A stretch of DNA of 64,000 nucleotides from positions 37,499,771-37,563,770 of the forward strand of contig NW_027467782.1 in assembly GCF_004210375.1 (NCBI RefSeq), written 5' to 3'. Positions 1 through 12,309 of the stretch are shown piece after piece; position 1 is the first letter of the stretch; each line of letters opens with the position of its first letter. Both the position numbers and the translations under genes were made by a program. Below the pieces are notes generated by a model that did not search any database, had not been told where the DNA came from, and saw only the letters and a list, made by a program, of their open reading frames with translations. Origin of the DNA: Tachypleus tridentatus. Its lineage: Eukaryota; Arthropoda; Merostomata; Xiphosura; Limulidae.

Positions 1-705
1 CCATTCCATGCCACCAGCAATGACAGTCATGTATGACCAATGCGTTTCTAACGAGGAGTGACCATGTGTCATGATATATGGTTAGTTAACGTCTGTCACT
101 TAGAATATAACAATGTAATAACCTGAGTACAGCTGGATACTTTCATTTATAAAACGACACTGAATGTATAGTAAAGCCAATGGGATTTACTAACATTCCT
201 TTGTAACAATGGCTTCCATGTCATGTCACTTAGCTACAGAAGTATGTTTTAATATCGCTGTCATTCTGTGTACTGAAAATACATGAAATGAAACATCTAC
301 ATAACAAAACTGGAAACTATTTGTTGATTTTTTTTTCAATTTAGAATCTCCACTGGTTAGAGAAGGTTTTTATTGTCGGTGATATAACAGAAAATACCTT
401 AATTCGGAAATGATTTTAGTTTAAAATTGCACAGGGGCAATTACTGAAGGTGGTTGGTCTCAACCTAAAAAGCCCATGCTTTTCTCATAGCCAGTTTAAT
501 GTAGGTGCTCCAGTGGCAGTAATAACTTTTTCATCTTGGCAGCAGATGGTAAAACAACTAATATATCAACCCAATCTAAGCTTGGTACTTCTGCTATTTA
601 TAAATTATATATAATTAAAGTATTGAAAACAACAAACACACTGAATTATAATTATAGTGATATTTAAAAATATTTATCTTTGAAATAAATTTACATCTCA
701 TGTAG
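1..705. other. AT-rich non-coding, upstream of kinase exon
   Basis: No convincing coding exon, RNA gene or repeat is recognised here. By position it would be the preceding intron of the kinase-like gene that starts at 706. A weak resemblance to the exon before it, at about 350-420, is recorded among the rejected items. Confidence 0.4.
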
Positions 706-3169
706 GTTCTTCAGGGAATAGAATATCTTCACGTTAACAGTGTAATACACAGGGACATCAAAAGTCAAAATATATTAGTTGGGATAGACTGGAGCATAAA
801 ACTAGGTAAATTTTAAGACATATAATGTCAGGTTTGGTTATTAAAAAAACAAGTTGACTGCAGATGTTTTTTTTTTTTTACCAATTCCTAATAATTTGTC
901 CAATGTTACTGAAAATCAGGGGTGTCTAAAACCCTTCAGGATTATCTTTTATACACCTCTAATTTGTAGCCAAAATGTAGAAATTAGATGAATATGTAAA
1001 AGGAAATACACCTGCAGCTATCTTGTTTTACAATAATTTTGAGCTTGTACAATATTTTAGTAATTTACAGCATTTAAATTGTAATATTTAATAAGTTTTA
1101 TACCATTTATATAGATTTTTTGATAGAAAGTTTTGTCTCTCACCATCCAGCCAAACTGATAAGCTATCTTATTGAATAAAATCTTTTTTTGGCTCTGACA
1201 TGTAGGAGACAAAAGATAGAATTGAAGTGATAGTATTGAATCACAATGGACAAACTGAGAATAATGTAAAATAAAAACACACCATCTGCACTTAGCTTGT
1301 TTTTATTAGAATTTTGAAACCAGTTGGTTTCAATATTGTGCCAGCATTCAGTGCTTATGCAATGATTTTCGTTATTAAAGTCATTACTTTCATTCCTACG
1401 TGAACAGAAACACATATATTATGAAGATGTTGATACGTTATATGGAAATAATGTTTACTCAGAAATAAAAAAATATTTACGTATAAGAATTAGTGTTTCC
1501 AGTTCTCATGCTTAGTACAATATTTATGTACAATACATTCAGTATAATATCAACTACATAACATTGCTATGTATTATTCTTTTAATAAATGTGTATATAA
1601 TTTGACATATAAGCCAGGTTTTACGTATACTTACTAGCATTGACACTGTCATGTGCCAAGTAATTTTCTAGCCTCCTTTACTGAAAGAAATTGCCATATA
1701 TTACTTGGAGGTGTGTAAATAAACAGAATTCAAAAAAGAAAATAATTTTACTTTTATATTGTCTTCATGACTTTTGACCTAAGATATTTGGAAATTATAA
1801 AATTATTTATTGGACATTACATTTTTTTAATACAAGCGTCTTCGAAACACATTTGATTAAGAATTTTTGTTCTGAAAATAAGCGTAAAACACGAATAAAA
1901 AGAACAGATTTGTAGCAATATTTTGTACGTTGACAAGATTTATTTGTGCATTTGGATGATTAATTATTTCTATTTTTCTATCAAATTTTGCAATAGAAGC
2001 AACACAAATCAAAATTACAGTAACTATTTGAATATTTCTGTTGTCAATTTATCTTTAACAAATGATAATAGAATTTTATTTCATTATACATTATATGTCT
2101 GAATATTGAAAAGATAGAAGAATTGGCACAAAGAATGTTATCTTAATGTTGTCGTGCTCTCAAAAAAGGATATTATACAACTGGCTGAAAAAGTAGTTTT
2201 AACAATTTTAAAATTTTACTGTCTAAGTTGATCCTTACATACTGACTACAAAACTGTAAGAATTATTAATATACTTTAAATTCATTTTGTCAGACTATTT
2301 TGAAATTCTTTCTAAATCATTTTTATCTTCATTTTCACTCAAATGAAAATTTTATTTTTGGTTCTTTTCATCATGTAGCTAACTTTGGATAATGTGCCGT
2401 TATAACACCACAACAAAGTAAACGAACATCAACGGCCGGCACTCCGTACTGGATGGCTCCCGAAATGGTTAAAAAGAAAAAAATATGGACGTGAAGTCGA
2501 CATATTGTCTTTTGGTATTACAGTTATTGAGATGATTCGTGGGGAGCCTCCTTATTGTAATGAAGATCCCCACATGGTAAGTATTGCCAACTAGACCGTA
2601 TAGCCATGGAGAAAAATGAGATTGAATTTCAACTTTCTCCTTATTTGAATGTATTTTCCTTTTTTGTATGTAAATACTTTGATGAGATGAGAGTAGAAAA
2701 TTATGATTGAATAAATCTATAAGAGTCTCCTTCTGGATAAATTTAAAGTATTGCTTAATCAATTTCAAGATCTTTTAAAAATTTGGGTGAATTAATGCTT
2801 GCGTTAGTTAAAGAGAAATGTTTCTGTCATAATATTACTTATAAAAATTATCATTGTTTCACAATACCAAACTTTTTAATAGTGAGATTTCTTTTACTTG
2901 AAAACACAAATGATTGTAGTATTTGGTTGAAATGTCTTCCAGTAACTCAAATAAAGAGACAGAACAAGGCTTGCCCATTAATCACACATATAGATATACA
3001 TAAAGTCATGATGTCCCATTTCTTTTTCAGATATTTGATTTCATAGCGAAAAATGGGAAGCCTAATATTAAATAAAAAAGATAACATGTCTCTAGTATTC
3101 CAAGATTTCTTGTACAAGTGTTTACAAGTAGACGTACAGAAACGATACACAGCTTCCGAACTCTTGAAG
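706..3169 (+). pseudogene. PAK-family (STE20) Ser/Thr kinase pseudogene, three exons
   Basis: Three exons with consensus splice borders match consecutive parts of a p21-activated kinase catalytic domain. Exon 706-805 encodes the catalytic loop ([12 protein letters not shown]) and ends at g|gtaaat. Exon 2379-2576 starts after tgtag and encodes the activation segment ([18 protein letters not shown]) and the sub-domain IX region ([10 protein letters not shown]), ending atg|gtaagt. Exon 3031-3169 starts after ttttcag and encodes the C-lobe (FQDFLYKCLQVDVQKR), ending aag|gtatgt. It is broken. The DFG motif reads NFG across the 805/2379 splice; a TAA follows directly; a one-base frameshift lies in the A-rich run near 2471-2483; and exon three has an in-frame TAA. 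The retained introns mean a decayed duplicate or relic gene, not a processed copy. Known family role: PAKs act downstream of Rac/Cdc42. The regulatory N-terminus and last exon are not seen. Assembly error could explain one lesion but hardly all of them. Confidence 0.85.
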
Positions 3170-4885
3170 GTATGTCGTGAATAACTGTTACGTCACTGTT
3201 TTATTTTGTTTTGCTTTGAACATATTATCTTAATGACATACATCAAAAGGCAATATTAATAAGTCGAAGAATTCGTTGTTGTGCTTGCATGTTCATTTTA
3301 CAGTTTGAGTACATCGACTTAAAACATCACTGCATAATTTATCATTTTCATTTTGTAATATCCATCAATCCCATACAATATCACATTTTACTGCTGAAAA
3401 ATTTACCTGTCTTGACGTCAAGATATATGGTGTTGGGGAACAGTTCAATTCAAGAGCAATTTGTCGGAGAGTCCAACTAGCATCGCATAAAGCTTTTATG
3501 CACGTTCTATGATTTCCTGACAATCCTTCATGCCTTGGGATCTGTGACATGACAACAAAACTTAATGTATGATGTTAAACACTGTTTTTATGAAGGTTTA
3601 TTTGTGGGTTGCTATTAAATTTATTCTTCCCAGTGTATAAATGTTTTATATGCTAAGTTCTCTGTTAAGACACTGCATGTGGTTCTATGACAGCGATTTC
3701 AATCCCTATTTTTTATTCAAGCAGGAATTCTAAAGAATATTGATTATTCTTACGCTGGTTCATTCAGTTGTCAAGAGGGATCAGTGAAGTGTTACCATTG
3801 TGTTGAAATTTGCAATCAGTTACCACATGGTAGAATTATATCCGTAAAATAGAAAGAGTGACAAAATATTATCTTGTTCTAGCACTTTTGCACAGTACTG
3901 TCTGTATACAGAGACTGATTTAACAACATGTTTATGATGTAGAATTAGTACATTTTTAAACAAATATTTTTGTTATTTTTCACACACCATTCTTTCATAT
4001 TACAATAAAAGGAATGTGAACATCATAACTTATTATAAGCGATGTGAGACAAATATTCATCCTCGTTTATATTGATTTTTTGTGCATTCTATGTGTTGTA
4101 GTTTTGTATGTATTGTAGACATTGGCACGTTAAATATTTATGATGTATAAATTTGCTGATTTGTTTTATATTTATTAATGTTATTTGGCTTTAAATTTTA
4201 CTATATGTATATGTTTTATAATGTACAATATCATAATAAAATTGAAAGAATTAAAGGAAATTTTAATTTGTTTGAAATTACATTATTCTGTTCATATTTG
4301 GTGATTAAATCAACTCTAGAAAAGAATTTAAATATCATATTGCCACTTTTGGTCCAAGTTATCATTTTATTTTCATACAGGATAATGTTTGTGTTAAAAG
4401 CAGCCAAATATCTACAACTAAAAAGAAATATACAAGTTTTTAATAGTTTAATTGGTATTTTTCAAGATATATCAATCCTACACAAAATATTTCAAATAAG
4501 ATAAGCAATATCTTCATATTTCGCAGTTATATCACTGAAATTACAAAACATTAAAGAATAAAAATAAATATTTCTAATAAATCAGCATGACTATTGATAA
4601 TTCAACAGAAACACCATCGCTGTCTATAAATTTTGCTTATTCAATCTTACATTGTCGCTTTCAGTTTGGGATTTTAAACATTCTACAAACTCTATGTAGA
4701 TGTCGCAAACAAATTTTGTCATTATGTTTCTTAGTATTTTGTAGATTTAATGTTCCTAATTCGAGATGCTGTATAGGTGAAATGCAATTGCACAAGGACA
4801 GTTCTTACAGTAACATGAAACTGATTGGTTTAACATCTGTGGTCATAAAAGTGTGCATACCGTGATGGTAGGTAACTGATGGCAG
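3170..4885. other. AT-rich non-coding stretch
   Basis: No gene is supported here. The missing last PAK exon was looked for and not found. Short open frames lack any recognisable domain. Confidence 0.4.
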
Positions 4886-4889
4886 TTTA

Positions 4890-5445
4890 TTATCCATCCG
4901 TGATCATTGAGAAGATAAATTGATAAATTGTTAAAATCTGCACTTTGATGGATTAGTGTAGCAAGAGCATCTCTTTCGAAGTGTTACATAAAGGCATTCT
5001 CTGTTGGAAGAGAACCTTTAGAAGTGATGTATTGTTTGTGAAAAACAGTTTTGTGAGTGAAGTGTAGAGAGGAGTGTTATGAAGTAAGACATCCACGAAA
5101 TTGTTGGATATGAAAAATATCATCAATATACCTTCTGTAGAGAACAGGTTTGAAGCTTTAATGGCAATTGTCAACCCATTTGTGTTCTTCGCGACTGAGG
5201 AAAATGTTGGCAAGCCTACAACTCATGTAGGAGCCCTTACTAGCGCCATCTATCTGCTCGTATAGTGTTATTAAAGAGGTGTAGAGAGTCTTCAGTCGAG
5301 AGTTCAAGCACAGATTTGAAATAAGATTCAGAAATTCCAATACCAGCAGAGACGTAACCCGAGGGTGTAGACCTTCTGAAAAATCAACTCGTTTTATAGC
5401 ATTGAATGAAAAGTAAAATGTATGTAAACACACGAAGGAGAGATT
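4890..5445 (-). pseudogene. Penelope-like element reverse transcriptase fragment
   Basis: Read on the minus strand, pieces in shifting frames match the RT palm of Penelope-like (PLE) retroelements. The motif YEQIDG (followed by degraded ASKGSYMSCRLANIFLS) lies near 5200-5265. The catalytic YRRYIDDIFHI segment lies near 5105-5140. PLE reverse transcriptases make the cDNA of the element and are normally joined to a GIY-YIG endonuclease, which is absent here. Frameshifts and stops break it. At about 5446 it abuts a jockey-like LINE fragment on the same strand. PLE is favoured over other RT classes because of the QIDG-ANIF and YRRYIDD wording. Confidence 0.7.
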
Positions 5446-6540
5446 CACGAGCTAAGCCATAGACTATACACATTATCCAGTTTTATTGATACGAGGGTAT
5501 TTTGAACATGGAATATCGATCCATTCCTCAAGAGGTGGAAGAGAGAACATGGAGGATATTGAGCACCAGTGTACACATGATAAGAAGGTTTTTAATACGT
5601 GGAATATATGTAAATACACAGTCAAGGATGAGCCACAGAATCTTAGTCTCAACTACCATTGGGTCAGCAAACATGTAATGAAATACTTTAAAGAAAGAAA
5701 AGGGGAAAACGTTTCTTCTGATCCACCCCAACAAGAAAGTGGGACAATCTGTAGCTGCTGCACAATAAATGTGAAAGTCGTCAACATATAATGCGTTAAT
5801 AACAATAGGAGAAAACTATTCAGGGATAACATTGATTGTAATAATGAAAATGTGATAATCACGACAAAAACCTGAGGAGTACTGTCGACAAAATCCGCAT
5901 TAGGTAAGCGAGAGGACGTTATTTAATTAAAGGATCCAAACAAGACAGACATAAACCTACTTCCCTAAAACTACATAAAGACAGGTATTCAAAGCTGGGG
6001 GGTGGTAATTAGAAGCATCTTAGAATGAATGCTGTCAGGTCCAACTGATGTAATGTCGGACTAGTGAAGAACAAATTTTCGTTCTACTAGCGTGAATGGG
6101 TGATAACAGCTATAAGAATGATTTGTCTTCACCACCAAAAAAATAAAATGGTAAAGGGTCAAAGCGCTGCTTAATTACCAAAAGAGCAGGATATGAAAAG
6201 TGTTAGTGATGTCATGAACAATAGCATCTTATGGCAATTGAAGAGCTAGATTTAAAAGGGAAAGAAGCATACTTACTACTAACATTCCAAATCCTGTGCC
6301 AGACGGCTTTGAAGTGATGGTAGAACAGATGTTGGTAGTAAATTTATTCCATGACTCTTTTTAGCTTTGAAGTCTGACAAGCTGGCATGGGCACAAACCT
6401 ATTGGAAATTAATGAGTTTGAAAACAGTAAAATACCTGCAAAAGATATCCCAGATTTGTTTCTGAATATTGTGCGCCCACTGGCATTTAGGAGTTCACCT
6501 TGAATAACGTAGAAATTGGGATTTGAAATCATATTGGAAC
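5446..6540 (-). pseudogene. Jockey-like non-LTR retrotransposon (LINE) RT fragment
   Basis: On the minus strand several broken pieces follow the order of a jockey-clade ORF2. They are the region between endonuclease and RT (6540 down to about 6100), a GPDSIH segment near 6030-6050, a degraded CGFCRQYS segment near 5885-5910, the catalytic YVDDFHIYC near 5755-5790, and the thumb side (ETKILWLILDCVFTYIPRI) near 5595-5655, ending near 5450. Stops, frameshifts and internal deletions make it non-functional. The same family is represented at 28850-30450. No 3' tail is visible; the PLE fragment takes over at the low-coordinate end. Confidence 0.75.
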
Positions 6541-6939
6541 GTATCTCGTCCAGTGTCTTCTAAAAAAATATATTTTTATGTATATTTTTTTATTATCCAA
6601 TGAGAGATATAACAAATTAGTATTTCCAAGAGGGACACTTTTTGTCTTCCTCAACAGAAGAAAATATGTTTCTCTCTTTCTATATGCCTTCCCGGTGTAA
6701 TGCTACTTAATAATCTATATATAGTATAGGAAACTATACTTATAATGTAGGTGAGGTTTAGTATGGTAATACCCTAATATCTTGTTATTTATGTCCAAAC
6801 ATCGTATTGAAATCTAACTCCAAGGACAGTTTTACTCTCTCTCTGTTGGTGTAATGTGTTTAATGTTTTTGTTTATTTTTAATTTATTTTGCATTTTTGT
6901 TTCATTTTATTTATTAATTTTTTTGTTAGCAACCACCTT
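6541..6939. other. AT-rich non-coding stretch
   Basis: Nothing recognisable is seen beyond short AT-rich low-complexity tracts. Confidence 0.35.
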
Positions 6940-7175
6940 TTCATTTCTGAATGCAGACAAAGAAAGGTGGTAAAGATTTGTTATGTTATAAGCTAGATCA
7001 TCCTCATTTGCTCAATTTCTGTCTTATCATGTGAGGCTGGCGAACTGGAGGTTATACCAGTTAGACGATGTACCCTCCGAAGACATTTGATTCTTACTTC
7101 CCTCAATACCTCTAAACACCAGGACAAATTACTCGATAATCCACTTCATGATTTGTGCCTGGGACTATACATTTG
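6940..7175 (+). repeat. Interspersed repeat, copy 1 (unclassified)
   Basis: This diverged stretch is also present at 49600-49870 in the same orientation. Shared blocks include GTGAGRCTGGC followed by GGAGGTTA, then GACGRTGTAYCC, and further on a CATGRTTTGTGCCTGGGA-like block. It has no coding potential here. It could be the 5' untranslated part of a LINE, but nothing in the window proves this. Confidence 0.5.
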
Positions 7176-8159
7176 TGTTGTTGTGGCTGAGATTTTTTCC
7201 TTTCTGATAACTTTGTATTCAATTATATTCCATCTAAAATTTGTATATGCTGCGTAAGATTTATGTTGTCGTTTCTTTGGATGCTTTCTCTATTCTTATG
7301 CAGTTTTGAAACAATTACAAACAATGTTCTCTTCTCTTCTGACTCATTGGTTTCATCTCCAGTCTCTTGATCACCCAGGGAACTAAGAGTTTGTCTGATA
7401 TGTGTGGACGCAGCTGGTTAATGCATTCTACATACATTACATTGGATCTGTGTAGCTCATGCATTACAGGGCCAACTTTGTCACAGTCTGATACATACCA
7501 ATATAGCCACATCAATTTGTTTTCATGTTTCTGGCATGTACTACAACCATTCCTAATTATTACATTGGAACATCAGTTCTTTTATTGCGTAATCTTAACT
7601 AAAATTCACTTTCCTGAAACATTTATATTCAACGTGCTATTATCTCTTCCAGAATTTTATAGGTTATTAATAATTTCAATGAACTTTCTGTGTCAGAAAT
7701 ATTTCCAGTTGTGTTTTATGAAGACAACCAACTTTCTTCATCACTAAGTGTCTGTGTTCAGGAGCAATGAGCATATGCAATTGAAAGTTATATTCTTGCG
7801 ACAGAGATAACACTACATTGACTGTGTTACAAAGACCTAATTACATAACGTAGAACTTAAAAACCCCACCTATGTAAGTATAATGAGTCTTTTACTCATC
7901 CAGCTCAACTTGCTAGTATTAAACCATGGAACACTGCTTGGACAAACAAAGGAGACTTAACTCTCTTCTATACATGTAATCGGACATTCCACTGTTTCTT
8001 CGACACAATCTGGGAAGAATTGGATATATTTTCTATAGAACATCAGCTCGCCTATTTCAAAAGTACAACTGACTAACATATTCCGTGATACGTGGAATCA
8101 AATCAAACTGAGCTGAAGATTCGCCTACCTTCTAAAGTACAGGGACTTTATATTTGTCA
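7176..8159. other. Non-coding stretch, nothing recognised
   Basis: Open frames on both strands at 7315-7747 overlap each other and show no domain I recognise. Confidence 0.35.
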
Positions 8160-8234
8160 GAATGAAATCAATATTCATATATATGTAAAAAACGGTTGGT
8201 TTGAGTTGAGAAAATATTTTTATATATATAGAAG

Positions 8235-8273
8235 CAAACAACGTTTCGACCTTCTTCGGTCATCGTCAGGTTC
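8235..8273 (-). ncRNA. Hammerhead-ribozyme-like motif in PLE terminal repeat
   Basis: On the minus strand the order is GAAC, CTGACGA, TGACC-GAAGAA-GGTC, GAAAC, GTTGTTTGC. CTGANGA, a 4-bp stem II and GAAA are the conserved hammerhead core. The GAAC upstream could pair with GTTT/GTTC downstream as stem I, and ACGT could form a very short or intermolecular stem III before the U-H cleavage site. PLE terminal repeats are known to carry hammerheads. One extra U lies between A9 and stem II, so activity is not assured. Confidence 0.55.
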
Positions 8274-8399
8274 AAAAAAGAAAGAAAGAGGTAACTGACC
8301 GATATCTGACCAAATGTTCGAAGGGTGTTGTTTTACTGAGTGTAGGAATGTAGAGGGCGTGCTTACTTAGATGTTTGATTATATATATATTAATATAGA

Positions 8400-8700
8400 T
8401 ATAAAGGTGCTCTTTTGTATTGGTTTATTTTGGACTTGAGTTGTTGTATAAGTCAGGCTTCTTTAATTTTGCGTTTGTTTATGTTTGTTTCTTTATTCAG
8501 TAATTGGATATTTTCTATGTTTATATTGTGTTTATTTGATTTGCAGTGTTTGAAAACGTGTGAAGGTGACTTTTTGAGTTCTTTGAATCTAGTTTCCATT
8601 TTTCTACTTGTTTCTCAATATAGAAGTCGTGTCAGTTATGACATTGTATTTTATAAATAATGTTGGCGTGGTGTTTGTCAGTGTAGTTTTTACATGGTAT
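8400..8700 (-). pseudogene. PLE GIY-YIG endonuclease domain fragment
   Basis: Minus-strand frames encode a GIY-YIG-type start (IIYKIQC, then DFYIE where an intact relative has FYIGE), followed by KMETRFKEL-like and KKQTNINK-like segments with stops between them. A better preserved relative lies at 12310-12755. In PLEs this nuclease nicks the target so that the RT can prime. Frameshifts and stop codons show it is inactive. Confidence 0.7.
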
Positions 8701-9016
8701 AGACTTTAGTTTTGTGCCTGGTTTTTGAATAAATTTTGTTACTAATTTTTACCAAATGTTGGTTATTTTTTGTGCTGAAACGTATTGATGTTGATAAAAT
8801 ATTAATTTATTTTGTCTAATTTGTTGTTATTTTTATCTGGTTAGCATAGTTTTATGGCTGTTTTTATTTGGTTTTTAGTATGTTGAGTTTTTGTTTTGTT
8901 TCATGTGCTGAGTCATGTAGTTCTTTGTATTTTGTGTTCAACATGGCTTTAAGAAGTTACACAACACCCTTCGAACATGTGATCAGCTATCGGTCAGTTA
9001 CCTTTTTCTTTCTTTG

Positions 9017-9056
9017 GAACCTGACGATGACCAAAGAAGGTCGAAAAGTTGTTCGC
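9017..9056 (+). ncRNA. Degenerate hammerhead-ribozyme-like motif
   Basis: This is the plus-strand partner of the motif at 8235-8273: GAAC, CTGACGA, TGACC-AAAGAA-GGTC, GAAAA, GTTGTTCGC. The stem II loop and the base after GAAA differ, which removes the normal stem III start, so it is probably inactive. Confidence 0.45.
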
Positions 9057-9165
9057 TCTTCTACATGAAAAAATTTTTTTAACCCAAACCAGCCGTTTTT
9101 TACACATATATATTTTTTATACAAGTGGGTTTTCTCGACATCACTGAAATCAATATTCACTTCCC

Positions 9166-11872
9166 ATGAAGGAAGATAAAATAAGGGTTTTAAAAAATTA
9201 CAGGAATGGGTCAACCACCTTTTTTTTAACTTATCCCACTTCCCAAAGAACATAATATGCCTGCTAAGTGTGATAAAGATTTAGATTTTTCTTAGCTTTT
9301 TTCTAGCCCCGAATTGTGTCATGTCTTTTTATACCCCAGAAAGCTTTATGAATTTTAATTGCATAGTACTTCAACTGCGTGGTGAGTGTTGCTATTTTAA
9401 ATACTTTCTATATTAGTAAAATGGTTGACTAAACAGTAAATAATTTATTTATTATATTTACTTGTAGCAAAATGACCTTCATATAGAAACTGAAAAAAGT
9501 GCTATATGTTATTAATTAGAGTCAATAAGTTGTCAACACAGATTTTAAACATTTTATTGGACCTTATCAGTCAGTTTATAAAACTAATTATTATAAATAA
9601 GCATCCTAATAGAAGTAAAAAACGTCAGAAAATGGAAAAAAGTATGATTAGATATAGAAGGAAGAACTATAATCAGTACATGGATCATAAAAATACAATC
9701 AGTTTACTATATCAGTATTTATTAAAAACAGTTATGACAGAAACGTTTCAGTAGTATGTTAGTAACATTATTCTCTCAAAGAAGCACATGTAATTGAAAA
9801 ATACAAACGTAAATTTCAATCTCTAGCAACTCCACAGAAGTATAGACACATCACTGTAAGACACACAGAATAACCTGATAAGACCTTTGTAAAACACATT
9901 TGAACTAAACCTATACTGTTTTGTCAGGTACACTTTTATTATGCTAAACCTATAATAGATGTACATTGAATAGAAGACTGTCAGCTTTTGTAAATGAAAA
10001 CTGTCATACTTAAGTACAAACATTTGAAATCAAATTTATCTTAGTAACACGGTGTATATATAGAATCTTAATAACAGTATCCACCATTTTATGACACGCA
10101 CAATATTCCTGGTAAGACTACCTAAAGAAACAAATATGTAAATATAAAACGTACACAATAAGATGAAATCTGTACTCAGTCCTATGGGCTTTTTTGTAAT
10201 ATACATAATTCACCTAGTGACGCCTACAGAAACCATAGTAACAACATCCGCGTATAGTAAAAGTAACAACGTACAGAACTTAAATGTCAGAATTCTCCTG
10301 TAAACTGTCCGTCTGTAGTAACAGACTCTATAGCGTAAAGTAGTATTGGATGTTATAAAGGCTAATCGATAGGTTACATTGTATTAATATGATATATACA
10401 CATATATCAAGGGTATTGACTTCTGAATAAAGGGTATTAAATTACATTATTCTTGTATTCATCATCTGCTTTCTTCAGTAACCAAGCAAAAGGAAGGCGA
10501 GATACTTCCATACAAACACATCTGATTAATAGCACATATCGTCATATGAGTTGTGATAAATATGTATATAACAAAGAAAAAACGGCTTCAATTAACGTGA
10601 AACAAATTAAATTAGATTGTGATACATATAACTAACATTTTCGACTCCATACGTAAGCTTATTCACAGCAACATTAAGTCAGAGATATTGTGTAGAATAT
10701 TTATTTCAATGAATTTCCCAGAACAACAAAATAATCAAATTTTAACCTAAAAAAACGTACTGTATTACATTGATATTACGTCAAACATTTCAATAGATAG
10801 ACAACATTATATTCTACACAGTGTTAGTTTTGATTGACACGACATTGTTAGAATTTGTTTTGATACATGTCCGGAGATTTTTACCATGTGTGACTCATGA
10901 TGATAAGAACAATAAAATGTATCTAAAACTATACAGATGCGAATAAGTATCATGTGTTTGAACAGGAAACATTACATTTATTGAAGTTCATATAAGTTTA
11001 ATAAATAAATATCACAGACGCACTGCAGAAAAGTGCACCGTTCAGATTTTCGTTACTACATCACAATATGATACTCATTTTACAATACAACGTTTAAATA
11101 CCAGTTACTCTTTGTAGAAAAATAATTTTTGACAGATTTATATGTGTAAAAACAATTTATAACAAAAGGATCATATACTGAACTATTCAATATTTGAAAT
11201 CATTTTGTTTGTAGCTTTTACTTTTGCAAAGTACGGTTCATGCTGTTAGAGGAACACTTGTGAAGCCATAAAGGAGAGAAAGAAAGAGTGGCATCAGCTT
11301 TGTGGTGCCAAAATTTACAGTCGTGCTATCCACGACATTGAAATTATCACAGTGTTTTGACTACAATAAATCTTTTATTGTGCACTATTATTATCAAAGG
11401 TAATTTACTTTAATTGTCGTAACTTTACATTTATTGATTCAGAGTATTAAGCCATATGATTACCGAACATATACCGTACCGTACATCTTACAATTTTAGT
11501 AACTGGCATTATTGGAATATGTACGTCACAGGTCACTCTCCTTTAGTCAAGACTTGGTGGTGTTACTTCCATATTCCAACCTATGAATAGAAAGATGAAC
11601 GATAACTGCGGAGACAGTGAGCAGAGCAACAAATTTCCATCGTTCACGAAGCCTCCACCTTGGAATATGTCTCGTTCTTACCACATCATTTATCATCTGA
11701 TTTTCAAGATGAAATCATGAACTCCATGACTTTTATGTTTAAAATAGGTTATCGTTATATTTTGTTGAGACTGTAACATAATGACGAGACTGTGAGAGCA
11801 ATATTGTGTGGGTTGTATGCTAAAATTTCGTTATTGGTGGTTTTATGTTGAACTGTGCTTTACAATGTTTCT
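9166..11872. other. AT-rich non-coding stretch
   Basis: No gene, RNA or repeat is recognised in this 2.7-kb stretch. The open frames are short and without domains. Confidence 0.4.
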
Positions 11873-12012
11873 TCGGTCAGGTGATCTAGTTGCTCGACTC
11901 GCAAGCTAAGGGTCGTAGGTTCGAATCCAGTTCCACCTGAAATGCTTGCCCTTTTACCCGTGAGGGCGTTGTAATGTGACAGTCAAACCCACTAATCGTT
12001 GGTAGAAGAGAT
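11873..12012 (+). repeat. SINE family 1, 3'-truncated
   Basis: A tRNA-like head with a clear B box (GGTTCGAATCC at about 11918-11928) is followed by the family-1 body (TGCTCGCCC-like, GGGCGTTGTAATGTGACAGTCAA, CGTTGGTA). The copy stops near 12012, before the conserved 3' half seen in the copy at 56541-56819. Confidence 0.75.
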
Positions 12013-12309
12013 TTCGATATTACATATATCGAAGGAGAAGAAGAGAGATTTGTTTGTGAAATAGTTAGCAAAACGATGAAGAATAGAGACCTAGATATAA
12101 AGCGGTGAGTAAGATAATGCAAAATGGAAATTTGAGTTATAAATAATTAGTAAAAAGAATGAACGACGATTTGGATCTCATATACATGGCAAGGGAATGA
12201 AGATTAAAAATATGGATGTGGACCAGTTAAAAGGTACGTGAAGAATAAATTTATGGATGCCAGATTTTTAAAATTATGACTAATATATCTATAAATACAA
12301 GTAGCAAGA

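Larger units (their letters stand above)
8160..9165 (-). mobile_element. Penelope-like element, 5'-truncated, with inverted terminal pLTR copies
   Basis: The middle part (about 8400-8930) reads on the minus strand as the C-terminal part of a PLE protein. On both sides lies the same terminal repeat in opposite orientation: 8165-8390 (minus) and about 8945-9160 (plus). They share an ACACCCTTCGAACAT-like block, then CGGTCAGTTACCT, a TTTCTTTCTTT tract, the hammerhead-like core, and CAAACCARCCGTTTTTTACA. PLEs are known to carry such pseudo-LTRs, directly or inversely arranged. The RT domain is missing, and the coding part has several stops, so the copy is dead. Confidence 0.75.

Noticed and set aside
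350-420. Possible preceding PAK exon (a GDITENTL-like peptide)
   Set aside because: Only a handful of residues fit, with a stop soon after and no clear splice borders.
3365-3550. Minus-strand frame with a helix-turn-helix-like stretch (LRQIALELNCSP), maybe a Tc1-type transposase start
   Set aside because: Too short and no catalytic part or inverted repeats nearby.
7315-7747. Overlapping open frames on both strands
   Set aside because: No domain, no codon or splice evidence; likely chance.
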